This document shows, piece by piece, positions 1 to 8,092 of a DNA stretch of 64,000 nt (position 1 is the stretch's first letter; each line of letters starts with the position of its first letter). The notes under the pieces are model-generated. The model did not search any database. It worked only from the letters and a program-made list of their open reading frames with translations, and was not told the origin of the DNA. The DNA comes from Aliivibrio sp. S3MY1 (GTDB lineage: Bacteria > Pseudomonadota > Gammaproteobacteria > Enterobacterales > Vibrionaceae), in assembly GCF_028765575.1 (NCBI RefSeq), contig NZ_JARACO010000008.1, positions 80,196 through 144,195 on the forward strand, read 5' to 3'. Made by a program: the position numbers and the translations under genes.

Positions 1-1
1 T

Positions 2-1120
2 TTTGAACCTAATGATCCTGAATTTAATGCGCCTAAAGATGAACTAGATGAACAATTAGCCGCAAAAGATATCTTACATTCTCATACTGTCGCTTCAGGT
101 GAAACGTTAGGTGCTATTTTTAATCAATATGCACTGCCAATAGCTGATATGTATTCACTGCTTGAAGTGAATAAATCAGCGGCAAATATGCGTGTTGGTG
201 TTGATTTAGAATGGCAACAGGATGAAAGTGGGAAATTAACTGAGTTAAAAATTCATCGTAATATTAAAAATACGGATGTTTACGCTTGGAATGGAAACCA
301 ATATACCTTCGAGCAAGTAGAAGAGAAAGGTGAAATTAAACCGGTATTTCTAACAGGTAGAGTGACCAGTAATTTTTATAATTCAGCACGAGCAGCAGGT
401 CTAACACCAGGTCAAATTCAGGTACTAGCGAAGCAATTGCAGTGGAAATTTGATTTTGGCAAAGAAGCGCGTAAAGGTGATAAATTTGCAGTAGAAATCA
501 ATAGAGAGTTTATTGATGGTAAAGCGGTGTCATCAGGTGATGTAGAGGCGGTATTGTATAAAAACGGTAATAGAGAAATTACATTACTTAAACATACCGA
601 TGGGCATTATTATGATGTACAAGGGCGCAGTTTGAACCGAGCATTAGAACGCTACCCAACACATCAGCGTTTCAGAGTTAGTTCGTCATTTAATCCATAC
701 CGTAAACACCCAATAACAGGGCGTATTTCACCACATAACGGAACCGATTTTGCCGCTCCTGTAGGAACCGCAGTTTATGCCACTGGTGATGGTGTTGTTG
801 TGCGAGCTTTACATCACTCTCTTGCGGGTAACTATGTGATTATCAAACATGGGCGTGAGTACATGACGCGTTATCTTCACTTAAGTAAGATTTTAGTGAA
901 AAAGGGGCAGAAAGTATCAATGGGAGATAAGATTGCTTTAAGTGGTAATACTGGTCGCTCAACTGGCCCTCACTTACATTATGAGCTAATTAAAAATGGT
1001 CGTGCAGTAAATGCATTGAAAGTGCCATTACCTCAGGCATCCCCTGTAACTAAAGCGGAAAGAGCGCACTTTAAACAGCAAGCTCAATTAACTATTGATG
1101 CACTACGAGATCAAGTTTAA
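2..1120 (+). CDS. M23/LytM-family murein DD-endopeptidase, 5' end outside window
   Basis: Peptidoglycan hydrolase of the MepM/Shy type that would cut peptide cross-links in the periplasm so that the sacculus can grow. The frame is open from base 2, so the N-terminus (signal or anchor) lies upstream. The visible N-terminal part contains HTVASGETLGAIFNQY, a LysM/OapA-like segment. The C-terminal part holds a complete LytM zinc site: HNGTDFAAP (HxxxD) and GPHLHYEL (HxH). A middle domain separates them, as in three-domain Vibrio endopeptidases. A strong terminator follows directly. Family assignment is secure; which paralogue (ShyA, ShyB or ShyC-like) cannot be decided here. Confidence 0.9.
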   Translation, partial: FEPNDPEFNAPKDELDEQLAAKDILHSHTVASGETLGAIFNQYALPIADMYSLLEVNKSAANMRVGVDLEWQQDESGKLTELKIHRNIKNTDVYAWNGNQYTFEQVEEKGEIKPVFLTGRVTSNFYNSARAAGLTPGQIQVLAKQLQWKFDFGKEARKGDKFAVEINREFIDGKAVSSGDVEAVLYKNGNREITLLKHTDGHYYDVQGRSLNRALERYPTHQRFRVSSSFNPYRKHPITGRISPHNGTDFAAPVGTAVYATGDGVVVRALHHSLAGNYVIIKHGREYMTRYLHLSKILVKKGQKVSMGDKIALSGNTGRSTGPHLHYELIKNGRAVNALKVPLPQASPVTKAERAHFKQQAQLTIDALRDQV

Positions 1121-1142
1121 GAATAGTTAATTAACCTCAATT

Positions 1143-1182
1143 AAAGCCTTTTTTATTTATCGAATAAAAAGGGCTTTTTTTT
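1143..1182 (+). terminator. Rho-independent terminator after the endopeptidase gene
   Basis: An AAAGCC... arm pairs with ...GGCTTT around a short TATCG-type loop, and a run of T follows. It starts about 20 bases after the stop codon. Confidence 0.8.
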
Positions 1183-1279
1183 CCTCTCGCCAACATTGAT
1201 AATCGAATTTCCCTCATTGCTATATAAGTAGACTTTTTCTATCATATTGGATCCTTTCTTTTTATTCCAAGGCGAGTAG

Positions 1280-4200
1280 ATGTCTTTATTCAGAATACTT
1301 ACGCTAAGTATTTTTCTCTCTTTCTCTACTTTTACTTCTTCTTTTGCAAGCAATACGATCTTTTATCCAATGCCAATTCATACAGATGGCCAGTATATAA
1401 TGGCTCAGCAGCTTTTCTTACGTGATGATGGTGCGATTTGGATGTACGACGTGTATGGACAAATTCATTTATTTGATGGACAAAATATTTTCACACTAGG
1501 TGAAAAATCAGGTACACAACGACCAAGAGAAATTTCATATATTGATGATAAATTTTGGTTTATTAAAGAGAATAAAATTCAGAGTTGGTCTGAACAGGCA
1601 GGTTTTAATATTGAATACGAACTACCTCTGGACAGTAAACAACGCAGCTTACACCAGAGTAATGGTGTGTTTTGGGGGCATGATGGAGAGCAGTTTTTTA
1701 TTTACGAACCTGAAGATAACTCATTTATTAGTGCGAATATTATCGGTTCGAATACCAGTTATATTATCAATGAGATAGAAATAACAGATGCTATTCACAT
1801 TGATAGTCGCTGGCTAGTGGCAACTTCAAAAGGGCTATTTGAATTTGATCTGGCAACAAAAACGTATACCCCGCTATTTTTGGGGCAGTACATTGATGCT
1901 ATTTTTTATTCAGAAGAAAAAGGGCAAATAATTCTTGGCACACATGACAGTATTTGGTTAACAGAGTTAACAGAAGAGCAGGTAACGATCGATCGTAAGA
2001 TACCAATCAAAAAATCGTTATTGTCGTTTGCAGAGACAAAGGAATCATTTTGGTTTGGAACCGATAATGGTTTATATAAATGGAATTTTTCAAACCAACA
2101 ACTTGAATACTTTCAATCGATTGTTCGGGATGGTTACTCACTGGAAGGCAATAAGATTTATGCCTTACTCGAAGATAAGAAGAATGGAGTTTGGGTTGCC
2201 ACCGATAATGGTGTCAGTTATTACTCTGATGGTAGTCAATTATTTTCCCGTGTTCGTTATAAAGAAGCGAATGGGAGATTAGACATGAATGAAATTACCG
2301 CTATTTTGCAAACGCCAGATGACAATGCCTGGTTTAGTTCCCGTACCGGGTTATTTTGGATAAATTCGTTGGATTTAGAATCTACTATTCATAAAGTAAT
2401 GCCACAGCACGTAAATGATCTTAGCTATGGGCAAGGTTTTGTATGGGTAGGGACGACATCTGGTGTTTATCAAGTTGATAGTACTACAAAAGAAATCAGC
2501 TTGCCCAAGGGGCTTAAGGGAATTAAGAATAAGAATATTGATAACCTACTAATGGATTCTTCCGGTATTTTATGGTTTTCCAGTCATGATGGTTTGTACA
2601 AATATAATACCAATACCACTCAGTTGATCGACTTAGGTTTCTCTTGGTTTTTAGAGAATAAATATCCTAGTAAAATTACCCATTTATATGAAAATAAAAA
2701 TGGCCAACTATCTATTGGTACTAATATGGGGATGTATCTATACGAAAATGGCTCTCTGACATTTGATTACGTCTATGCTAGTGCTGGTAGCGTTCTTGAT
2801 ATGGTCGATACGGAATATGGAAACTCATGGATAATAAGTAACTATGGGTTGCAGATCAGTGAGCAGAATAAAAGAAGAAGAGATATCCCATTATCTGAAA
2901 AATACACAACACCTCATTGCGTATTATCGACTAGTAATGGTGTCTGGCTGTCATCAAGTAAAGGTCTTTCTTTATATACTCACCAAGGTCGTTTAACCAA
3001 GCACTTTGGTAGTCAAAGAGGTCTAATTAATAATGAATTATTAACTGGGCTATGTTCCATTTCATCCAATGGAACAATGATGTTTGTGAGTAAAGATGGC
3101 CTTTTTTTCGCGAATGAACAAGAATTACTTGAGTATCAAATCACTAACCCGCATGTGGTTTTTGGTCAGATTAACATTGACCATTCTACAGTCAGTTATG
3201 GTATGGATGAAAAGCGTTTAGAACAGATACCCTATGGCGCAAGTATTTCTTTTTTATTCGGAGTTTTACCTGAATTTCAAAACACCGCCCTTTCCTATCA
3301 GTTAGTTGGTGCTAGTGATACCACATGGCAAAATATTGATGGCAACTCACTTATTTTTTATTCTTTAAAACCTGGAAAATATACTTTAAGAATTAAGCCT
3401 CGTAATATTGGTCACAGAACCAGTCAAGTTACCGAGTTTTTCTTCTATGTCGAAGTCCCTTGGTTTTTCTCACCTTGGTTCATATTTTCAATGTTTAGTT
3501 TTCTTCTGCTTAGTGTGGTTGGTATTTACTTTTGGCGATCAAAAGAGATTAAAAAAAGTAATGAGCAATTGAAAAAACGAGTAGAGCGGAAAACGCTTCA
3601 GTTAAGTAACCAAGGTAAGGCATTAATATCAAGCAATCGACAATTACAGAAATTACTTACAGTGAGGCAGCATGTAATATCGGAAATGGCAGAACAAGTA
3701 GAGCAACCAATCAGAGAGATTCAAACTAACTTACAAAAGAGAGGGTCATTAACTAATTTACTTCTGGCGAATCAGTGTGAATACAGCTTAACGCTATTGA
3801 AGCAGTTAACGAATATTGAGCCTTTTGTCATGTTGCAAAAAAATAATCGAACCAATCAGGTATTTACACCGTTATTAAGGGCGGCAGTTAAGAGCTGGAA
3901 AGATGAGTATCATGCAAAAGGCGTTGAACTTTATTTAGATGATCATTCGACAAGTTGCTCTGTCTTTGTTCAGCCGCTATTGATTGATGCGATTTTTAAT
4001 AATTTACTTTTCAATTTATTAAAAAGAAGTCAGTGTGGTGAGCAAGTGACAGTCCGTATTGATTGTCATGATCAGAGAGTCATCGCTTACTTCTTTAGTG
4101 AAGGAGATTGCATTAGTGTCGATGAATTAGAAGAATTGAAGCGAGTAGATTTAACCGAGGTTATAGAAGTACTCAACCAAGCTTTAGGCCTTTCTTCTGT

Positions 4201-4684
4201 TAAGCAATTAACAGTACAAAATGGAGGTCATTTTGAAATCAAAAAAAATACACTTGGTGAAAATGAACTTGCACTCTCTTGGCCTATTGCTAGCGATATA
4301 TTGAGTGATAAGACCAAAGGTATAAAACCAGAAGGCAGTACTGCGGTTGAGAAAGACCCACAACAAGAGTGGCTCATTAGCGTTTATCAAATAGTTGAGG
4401 ATAATTATCATGACTCTGGGTTTGGTACTCGAGCTGTCGTAAAAGCATTGTTTATTTCTGAGCGAAACTTTCAGCGTAAATTTAAGATGATCACTCAACG
4501 CTCATTTATGGAGTACTTGATTGAAGTTAAGTTAGAAAAAGCATGTGAGTTATTGATCTCAGGAAGTAAAGTTGCTGATGCCGCATTTGATTCAGGGTTT
4601 AATGACCCATCTTATTTTAGTAAACGATTTAAGCGTCATTATGGATTATCGCCAACGCAATTTGTTACTGAAAATGAAGAGTGA
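1280..4684 (+). CDS. Membrane-bound beta-propeller sensor with degenerate kinase module and AraC DNA-binding domain
   Basis: A 1134-residue one-polypeptide regulator. It begins with a signal peptide ending near FASN. About 600 residues of two-component-regulator propeller repeats follow (FWFGTDNGLYKW, VWVATDNGVSYY, LWFSSHDGLYKY, VWLSSSKGLSLY), then a Y_Y_Y-type domain and one membrane helix near residues 727-751. A coiled coil and a histidine-kinase-like region come next, with a recognisable N-box (NLLFNLLKRS) but no clear phospho-acceptor His and a weak G2 box. It ends with a typical AraC/XylS double HTH (residues about 1027-1130, ending YGLSPTQF). I see no receiver domain. The plan resembles Bacteroides hybrid two-component systems, but signalling by phosphorylation is doubtful. 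The ligand is unknown; feo lies downstream on the same strand, about 500 bases away. Confidence 0.8.
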   Translation: MSLFRILTLSIFLSFSTFTSSFASNTIFYPMPIHTDGQYIMAQQLFLRDDGAIWMYDVYGQIHLFDGQNIFTLGEKSGTQRPREISYIDDKFWFIKENKIQSWSEQAGFNIEYELPLDSKQRSLHQSNGVFWGHDGEQFFIYEPEDNSFISANIIGSNTSYIINEIEITDAIHIDSRWLVATSKGLFEFDLATKTYTPLFLGQYIDAIFYSEEKGQIILGTHDSIWLTELTEEQVTIDRKIPIKKSLLSFAETKESFWFGTDNGLYKWNFSNQQLEYFQSIVRDGYSLEGNKIYALLEDKKNGVWVATDNGVSYYSDGSQLFSRVRYKEANGRLDMNEITAILQTPDDNAWFSSRTGLFWINSLDLESTIHKVMPQHVNDLSYGQGFVWVGTTSGVYQVDSTTKEISLPKGLKGIKNKNIDNLLMDSSGILWFSSHDGLYKYNTNTTQLIDLGFSWFLENKYPSKITHLYENKNGQLSIGTNMGMYLYENGSLTFDYVYASAGSVLDMVDTEYGNSWIISNYGLQISEQNKRRRDIPLSEKYTTPHCVLSTSNGVWLSSSKGLSLYTHQGRLTKHFGSQRGLINNELLTGLCSISSNGTMMFVSKDGLFFANEQELLEYQITNPHVVFGQINIDHSTVSYGMDEKRLEQIPYGASISFLFGVLPEFQNTALSYQLVGASDTTWQNIDGNSLIFYSLKPGKYTLRIKPRNIGHRTSQVTEFFFYVEVPWFFSPWFIFSMFSFLLLSVVGIYFWRSKEIKKSNEQLKKRVERKTLQLSNQGKALISSNRQLQKLLTVRQHVISEMAEQVEQPIREIQTNLQKRGSLTNLLLANQCEYSLTLLKQLTNIEPFVMLQKNNRTNQVFTPLLRAAVKSWKDEYHAKGVELYLDDHSTSCSVFVQPLLIDAIFNNLLFNLLKRSQCGEQVTVRIDCHDQRVIAYFFSEGDCISVDELEELKRVDLTEVIEVLNQALGLSSVKQLTVQNGGHFEIKKNTLGENELALSWPIASDILSDKTKGIKPEGSTAVEKDPQQEWLISVYQIVEDNYHDSGFGTRAVVKALFISERNFQRKFKMITQRSFMEYLIEVKLEKACELLISGSKVADAAFDSGFNDPSYFSKRFKRHYGLSPTQFVTENEE

Positions 4685-4712
4685 TGGAATTGAAATAAGA
4701 AAGAGATAGATG

Positions 4713-4752
4713 AGAAAAAAGATCGCGACGTAGCCGGGGGGACTACGTCGCG
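4713..4752 (-). terminator. Strong minus-strand Rho-independent terminator
   Basis: Read on the minus strand, a perfect 10-bp GC-rich stem (CGCGACGTAG with CTACGTCGCG, arms 4743-4752 and 4724-4733) encloses a TCCCCCCGG loop and is followed by ATCTTTTTT. On the plus strand it has no T-run, so it does not terminate the upstream regulator gene. No annotated minus-strand gene feeds into it, which argues for an unannotated transcript. Confidence 0.75.
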
Positions 4753-4811
4753 GGCATCAAAGATACCTTCGCTTGCTGCCGAGGTAATAAGATAAATCCT
4801 ATCACCTCCAT
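4713..4811 (-). ncRNA. Candidate small RNA, minus strand
   Basis: The orphan terminator at 4713-4752 is preceded by a second possible hairpin, in which GAGGT...ACCTC pairs across 4781-4808 with an inner GATA/TATC pair. The 5' part carries GGAGGTGAT, a perfect match to the anti-16S consensus, but no start codon follows at a suitable distance. I found no persuasive -35/-10 pair upstream, so the 5' end is a guess. It matches no small RNA family I can name. It could instead be the leader of a lost gene. Confidence 0.35.
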
Positions 4812-5094
4812 TAGAATAAAAGTTTGAGAAGTTTCCCTCTCGATGTACAAACTATACGTCGGCTTTCTTTTTTTACATATCAAAATAACGACAATCTATT
4901 GGTATAAATCCGCCACTAAGCAAATTCCAATATAAGCTATTGAAAATTAACGCTTTTATTGGTTGTCGGTTTTGTTTCTATTCTTTTATTATTTTGACGT
5001 TGTTTTTTGTTTGATTTTTTTGACGTAATTGACGTTGACTTGGGAGCGGTATCACGAAAGATATTTTTCTGAATAAACGTTTTGATTTATAGGA

Positions 5095-5118
5095 TTTTTG
5101 TCAATTTACTGACAAAAA
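5095..5118. promoter_or_regulatory. Perfect inverted repeat upstream of feoA (possible operator)
   Basis: TTTTTGTCA, a six-base spacer, then TGACAAAAA: nine-base arms with no mismatch. It directly abuts the FNR-like site and sits about 60 bases upstream of the predicted feo start, where an activator or repressor could bind. The protein is unknown. Confidence 0.4.
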
Positions 5119-5159
5119 TTGATTTAGCGCAAGAAAAATGTAAGCGTAAGTTATAGAAT
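5119..5159 (+). promoter_or_regulatory. Predicted feo promoter with FNR-like site
   Basis: TTGAT-TTAG-CGCAA (5119-5132) matches the FNR consensus TTGAT-N4-ATCAA at 8 of 10 positions. TAGAAT (5154-5159) fits a -10 element. The spacing places the FNR-like dyad near -41.5, the class II activator position. No good -35 is seen, as expected for an activator-dependent promoter. FNR control of feo is known in E. coli; here it is inferred. Confidence 0.45.
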
Positions 5160-5169
5160 GAAACGAAAT

Positions 5170-5188
5170 AATAATGATTCTCACTATC
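5170..5188 (+). promoter_or_regulatory. Fur box upstream of feoA
   Basis: AATAATGATTCTCACTATC matches the 19-bp Fur consensus GATAATGATAATCATTATC at 15 of 19 positions. It lies 12 bases before the feoA start and just downstream of the predicted transcription start, so iron-loaded Fur would block transcription when iron is plentiful. Confidence 0.7.
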
Positions 5189-5200
5189 GTGGAGCTTAAG

Positions 5201-5428
5201 ATGAAACTAACGCAATTAGATAGCGGAAAAAAAGCCGTAGTAACAGATATGTCTTTATTACCAACAGATACAAGAAAGAAGTTAATGGTAATGGGAATGC
5301 TACCGCATACGGAAATCTCTATTTTGCGTAAAGCTCCAATGGGTGATCCATTACAAATTAGCGTAAGAGGCACGTCTCTCGCTATTCGTAAAAATTTAGC
5401 AGAACAGATCACAGTTAAGGAATTATAA
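5201..5428 (+). CDS. feoA: FeoA, ferrous iron transport accessory protein
   Basis: A 75-residue cytosolic SH3-like protein that assists FeoB in Fe(II) uptake. The family pattern is clear: a short basic barrel with LMVMGMLPHTEISIL in the middle and a SVRGTSLAIRKNLA C-terminal half. I chose the ATG at 5201 because GGAG lies seven bases ahead of it. An in-frame upstream ATG at 5174 would start inside the Fur box and has no ribosome binding site. It is the first gene of feoABC, with a single base separating it from feoB, so translation is probably coupled. Confidence 0.93.
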   Translation: MKLTQLDSGKKAVVTDMSLLPTDTRKKLMVMGMLPHTEISILRKAPMGDPLQISVRGTSLAIRKNLAEQITVKEL

Positions 5429-5429
5429 G

Positions 5430-7706
5430 ATGCAGTATCAAGTACTAACTGTAGGTAACCCAAACAGTGGTAAAACAACCTTATTTAATGGCCTAACGGG
5501 TGCTAAGCAACAAGTAGGTAACTGGGCTGGTGTAACCGTCGAAAAGAAAACAGGTAAATATACGTGTTCAGGTGATGAGTTTTTATTAACGGATTTACCT
5601 GGCATCTACGCGTTAGACAGTGGTAATGATGTAAATAGTCTTGATGAAACTATCGCTTCGAGAGCGGTTTTAACACATGATGCAGACGTTATTATTAATG
5701 TGGTGGATGCCTCTTGTTTAGAGCGTAGTTTATATATGACATTACAACTACGTGAATTGGGCCGTCCAATGATCGTTGTACTGAATAAAATGGATGTATT
5801 AAAGCGTCAACGACAGGTTCTTGATATTAAAGGGTTAGAGAAAAAACTAGGCTGCCCTGTACTTGCACTTTCTGCAAACAACACTGGTCAAGTTCATAAA
5901 TTTAAAGAAAAACTACATAAGTCTATTGCTCAAGGCATAAAAATGGTTCCGCTTGAGTTGACGTATGGTGAGCAAGTTGAGACGGCAATAGAGGAAGCGT
6001 CATCATTATTTACAAGTGATTATGCATCAAGTCGTTCATTGGCTATCCGGGCACTAGAAAATGACGCATTAGTATTGAATGCATTAGAAGCAGAAAAAAG
6101 AAATGCAGTGGCTAATATCGCTAATGTATTAACGACGCAAGTCGAAGCTGATTTTCATATTGCAGATTGTCGATACACATTTTTACATCAATTATGTCAG
6201 CAATTGCGTCGCCAAGAAGGTGGTTTAAGCCATAGTGTTAGTGAGAAAATTGACCGTGTAATTTTGAATAAATGGATAGGGATTCCTTTCTTTTTCTTTG
6301 TCATGTACCTGATGTTTATGTTCTCTATTAACATTGGTAGTGCATTCATTGATTTCTTTGATATTGGTGTTGGTGCATTACTGGTTGATGGTAGCCATTA
6401 TTTATTAGATGGTCATTTGCCTGTTTGGTTAGTTACACTTATTGCTGATGGTGTTGGTGGTGGTATTCAAACCGTTGCGACATTTATTCCAGTGATCGGT
6501 TGTTTATACTTATTCCTATCTTTACTTGAAAGCTCTGGCTATATGGCTCGTGCAGCATTTGTACTTGATAAAGTAATGCAAAAGATTGGCTTACCAGGTA
6601 AAGCGTTTGTTCCTTTGGTTCTCGGCTTTGGTTGTAACGTTCCCGCTATCATGGCGACTCGTACCCTAGAGCAAGAGCGTGAACGTAAACTGGCGGCATC
6701 AATGGCTCCATTTATGTCATGTGGTGCACGTCTTCCTGTTTATGCTTTGTTTGCTGCCGCTTTTTTCCCAGAAAATGGTCAGAACGTGGTATTTGGTTTG
6801 TATTTCTTCGGTATTTTAGCGGCTGTATTTACAGGTTTATTGCTAAAACACACTATTTATCCGGGTCGTAGTGATACGTTTATCATGGAAATCCCAGATT
6901 ATGAATTTCCAACAATACGTAACATCATGATTAAAACATGGCAGAAACTAAAACGCTTTGTACTTGGTGCAGGTAAAACGATTGTTGTTGTTGTAACTAT
7001 TTTAAGCTTCTTTAACTCATTGGGTATGGACGGTTCATTTGGTAACGAAGACAGTGAAAACTCTGTGTTATCTAAAGCCGCTCAAGTTGTTACTCCAGTA
7101 TTAGCACCAATTGGTATTCAAGAAGATAACTGGCCTGCAACCGTGGGTATTATTACCGGTATTTTTGCAAAAGAAGCCGTTGTCGGTACATTAAACAGCT
7201 TATATTCAGATCCTGCAGATGAAGGTGCTGAGTTTGATTTAATGGCAAGTCTTGAAGAGGCGGTGATGTCTATTCCTGACAACCTATCAGGCTTAAGTTA
7301 TTCAGATCCACTAGGTGTTGAAGTCGGTGATTTAACAGACTCTAGTGCTGTTGCAGAGGACCAAGGTGTTGCTGATTCAATTTTTGGTAATTTACAAGCT
7401 CACTTTGTGACAAGCGCAAGTGCGATGGCTTACTTAATCTTTATTCTGCTTTACACGCCATGCGTGGCTGCAATGGGGGCATACATGCGTGAGTTTGGTC
7501 GTCAGTACTCTTACTTTATTGCGGGTTGGACAATGCTATTGGCTTATGTATCAGCAACGCTCTACTACCAAATTGCGAATTTTTCTAATGCACCAATGAC
7601 AAGCAGTATGTGGATTGCAATTTCGTTAATCGTAATGGCAGTGACTTATCTTGCCTTGAAACATAAAAGCAAAGAAGTAGAGCAACAAGAGGCTGCTTTA
7701 GTATGA
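5430..7706 (+). CDS. feoB: FeoB, ferrous iron permease with GTPase domain
   Basis: Inner-membrane Fe(II) transporter of 758 residues, close to the usual length. The N-terminal G domain shows G1 GNPNSGKT (residues 9-16), G3 DLPG (55-58) and G4 NKMD (119-122). A helical spacer follows, then a C-terminal membrane region with two Gate-type segments (GFGCNVPAIMATRT and the LYTPCVAAMGA region). The stop codon overlaps the feoC start (ATGA). Under the Fur box and FNR-like site it should be expressed under iron limitation and low oxygen. Confidence 0.96.
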   Translation: MQYQVLTVGNPNSGKTTLFNGLTGAKQQVGNWAGVTVEKKTGKYTCSGDEFLLTDLPGIYALDSGNDVNSLDETIASRAVLTHDADVIINVVDASCLERSLYMTLQLRELGRPMIVVLNKMDVLKRQRQVLDIKGLEKKLGCPVLALSANNTGQVHKFKEKLHKSIAQGIKMVPLELTYGEQVETAIEEASSLFTSDYASSRSLAIRALENDALVLNALEAEKRNAVANIANVLTTQVEADFHIADCRYTFLHQLCQQLRRQEGGLSHSVSEKIDRVILNKWIGIPFFFFVMYLMFMFSINIGSAFIDFFDIGVGALLVDGSHYLLDGHLPVWLVTLIADGVGGGIQTVATFIPVIGCLYLFLSLLESSGYMARAAFVLDKVMQKIGLPGKAFVPLVLGFGCNVPAIMATRTLEQERERKLAASMAPFMSCGARLPVYALFAAAFFPENGQNVVFGLYFFGILAAVFTGLLLKHTIYPGRSDTFIMEIPDYEFPTIRNIMIKTWQKLKRFVLGAGKTIVVVVTILSFFNSLGMDGSFGNEDSENSVLSKAAQVVTPVLAPIGIQEDNWPATVGIITGIFAKEAVVGTLNSLYSDPADEGAEFDLMASLEEAVMSIPDNLSGLSYSDPLGVEVGDLTDSSAVAEDQGVADSIFGNLQAHFVTSASAMAYLIFILLYTPCVAAMGAYMREFGRQYSYFIAGWTMLLAYVSATLYYQIANFSNAPMTSSMWIAISLIVMAVTYLALKHKSKEVEQQEAALV

Positions 7707-7945
7707 TTTTAACCGAGCTTAAACAGTACATTGATGAACAAGGCCGTGTAGAGCGTATTGCATTAGCAAAGAAATTCAGCATGAGTGAAGATGGTGTCGA
7801 TGCAATGCTTGAGCTCTGGGTGAAGAAAGGGAAGTTAACTCGTGAGCTTATTGGTTGTGACAAGACTCAGTGTTGCCAAGAGGCTGAACGCGTCTGGTAT
7901 CGCCCTGTATACAAAGATGAGTTAATGACCACTTACATACGATAA
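7703..7945 (+). CDS. feoC: FeoC-like winged-helix protein
   Basis: An 80-residue protein overlapping the feoB stop by four bases. The N-terminal half is a winged helix (QGRVERIALAKKFSMSEDGV). The C-terminal part has a cysteine cluster, GCDKTQCC, so three cysteines are visible; enterobacterial FeoC has four that can hold an iron-sulfur cluster. In the family FeoC binds the FeoB cytosolic domain or acts as an iron/oxygen-responsive factor; the exact role differs between species. Position and fold make the assignment secure. Confidence 0.85.
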   Translation: MILTELKQYIDEQGRVERIALAKKFSMSEDGVDAMLELWVKKGKLTRELIGCDKTQCCQEAERVWYRPVYKDELMTTYIR

Positions 7946-7971
7946 TCATTTAACGATTAAAGTGATAAATA

Positions 7972-8002
7972 AAAACGAGAGCCAATTGGTTCTCGTTTTT
8001 TT
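7972..8002 (+). terminator. Terminator of feoABC
   Basis: The AACGAGA arm and TCTCGTT arm enclose GCCAATTGGT and are followed by a T-run, 26 bases after the feoC stop. Confidence 0.85.
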
Positions 8003-8017
8003 ATGGGTTGAACAGAC

Positions 8018-8053
8018 ATAAAAAAAGACACGCAATTTTCATCGCGTGTCTTT
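8018..8053 (-). terminator. Terminator of pta
   Basis: AAAGACACGC (8024-8033) pairs perfectly with GCGTGTCTTT (8044-8053). On the minus strand the stem is followed by a T-run, 40 bases past the pta stop. It is back to back with the feo terminator, separating convergent units. Confidence 0.85.
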
Positions 8054-8092
8054 CTATTTTCGTTAACTACACTCTATTACTAGAGTATAAAA

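Larger units (their letters stand above)
4685..5200. other. 516-base regulatory gap upstream of feoA
   Basis: The gap holds a minus-strand terminator hairpin and possible small RNA in its left part. Its right part holds a perfect inverted repeat, an FNR-like site, a -10-like hexamer and a Fur box, each listed separately. No convincing protein gene lies here. A 22-codon minus-strand frame (4743-4811) runs into the terminator stem and has no well-placed ribosome binding site. Confidence 0.6.

Noticed and set aside
4743..4811. A 22-codon minus-strand frame ending in the orphan terminator
   Set aside because: No correctly spaced ribosome binding site, the stop lies inside the terminator stem, and the peptide has no run of codons typical of an attenuator. 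Better explained as part of a small RNA.
5174..5200. Upstream ATG extending feoA by nine residues
   Set aside because: It starts inside the Fur box and lacks a ribosome binding site. The ATG at 5201 has GGAG at good spacing and gives the usual FeoA N-terminus.
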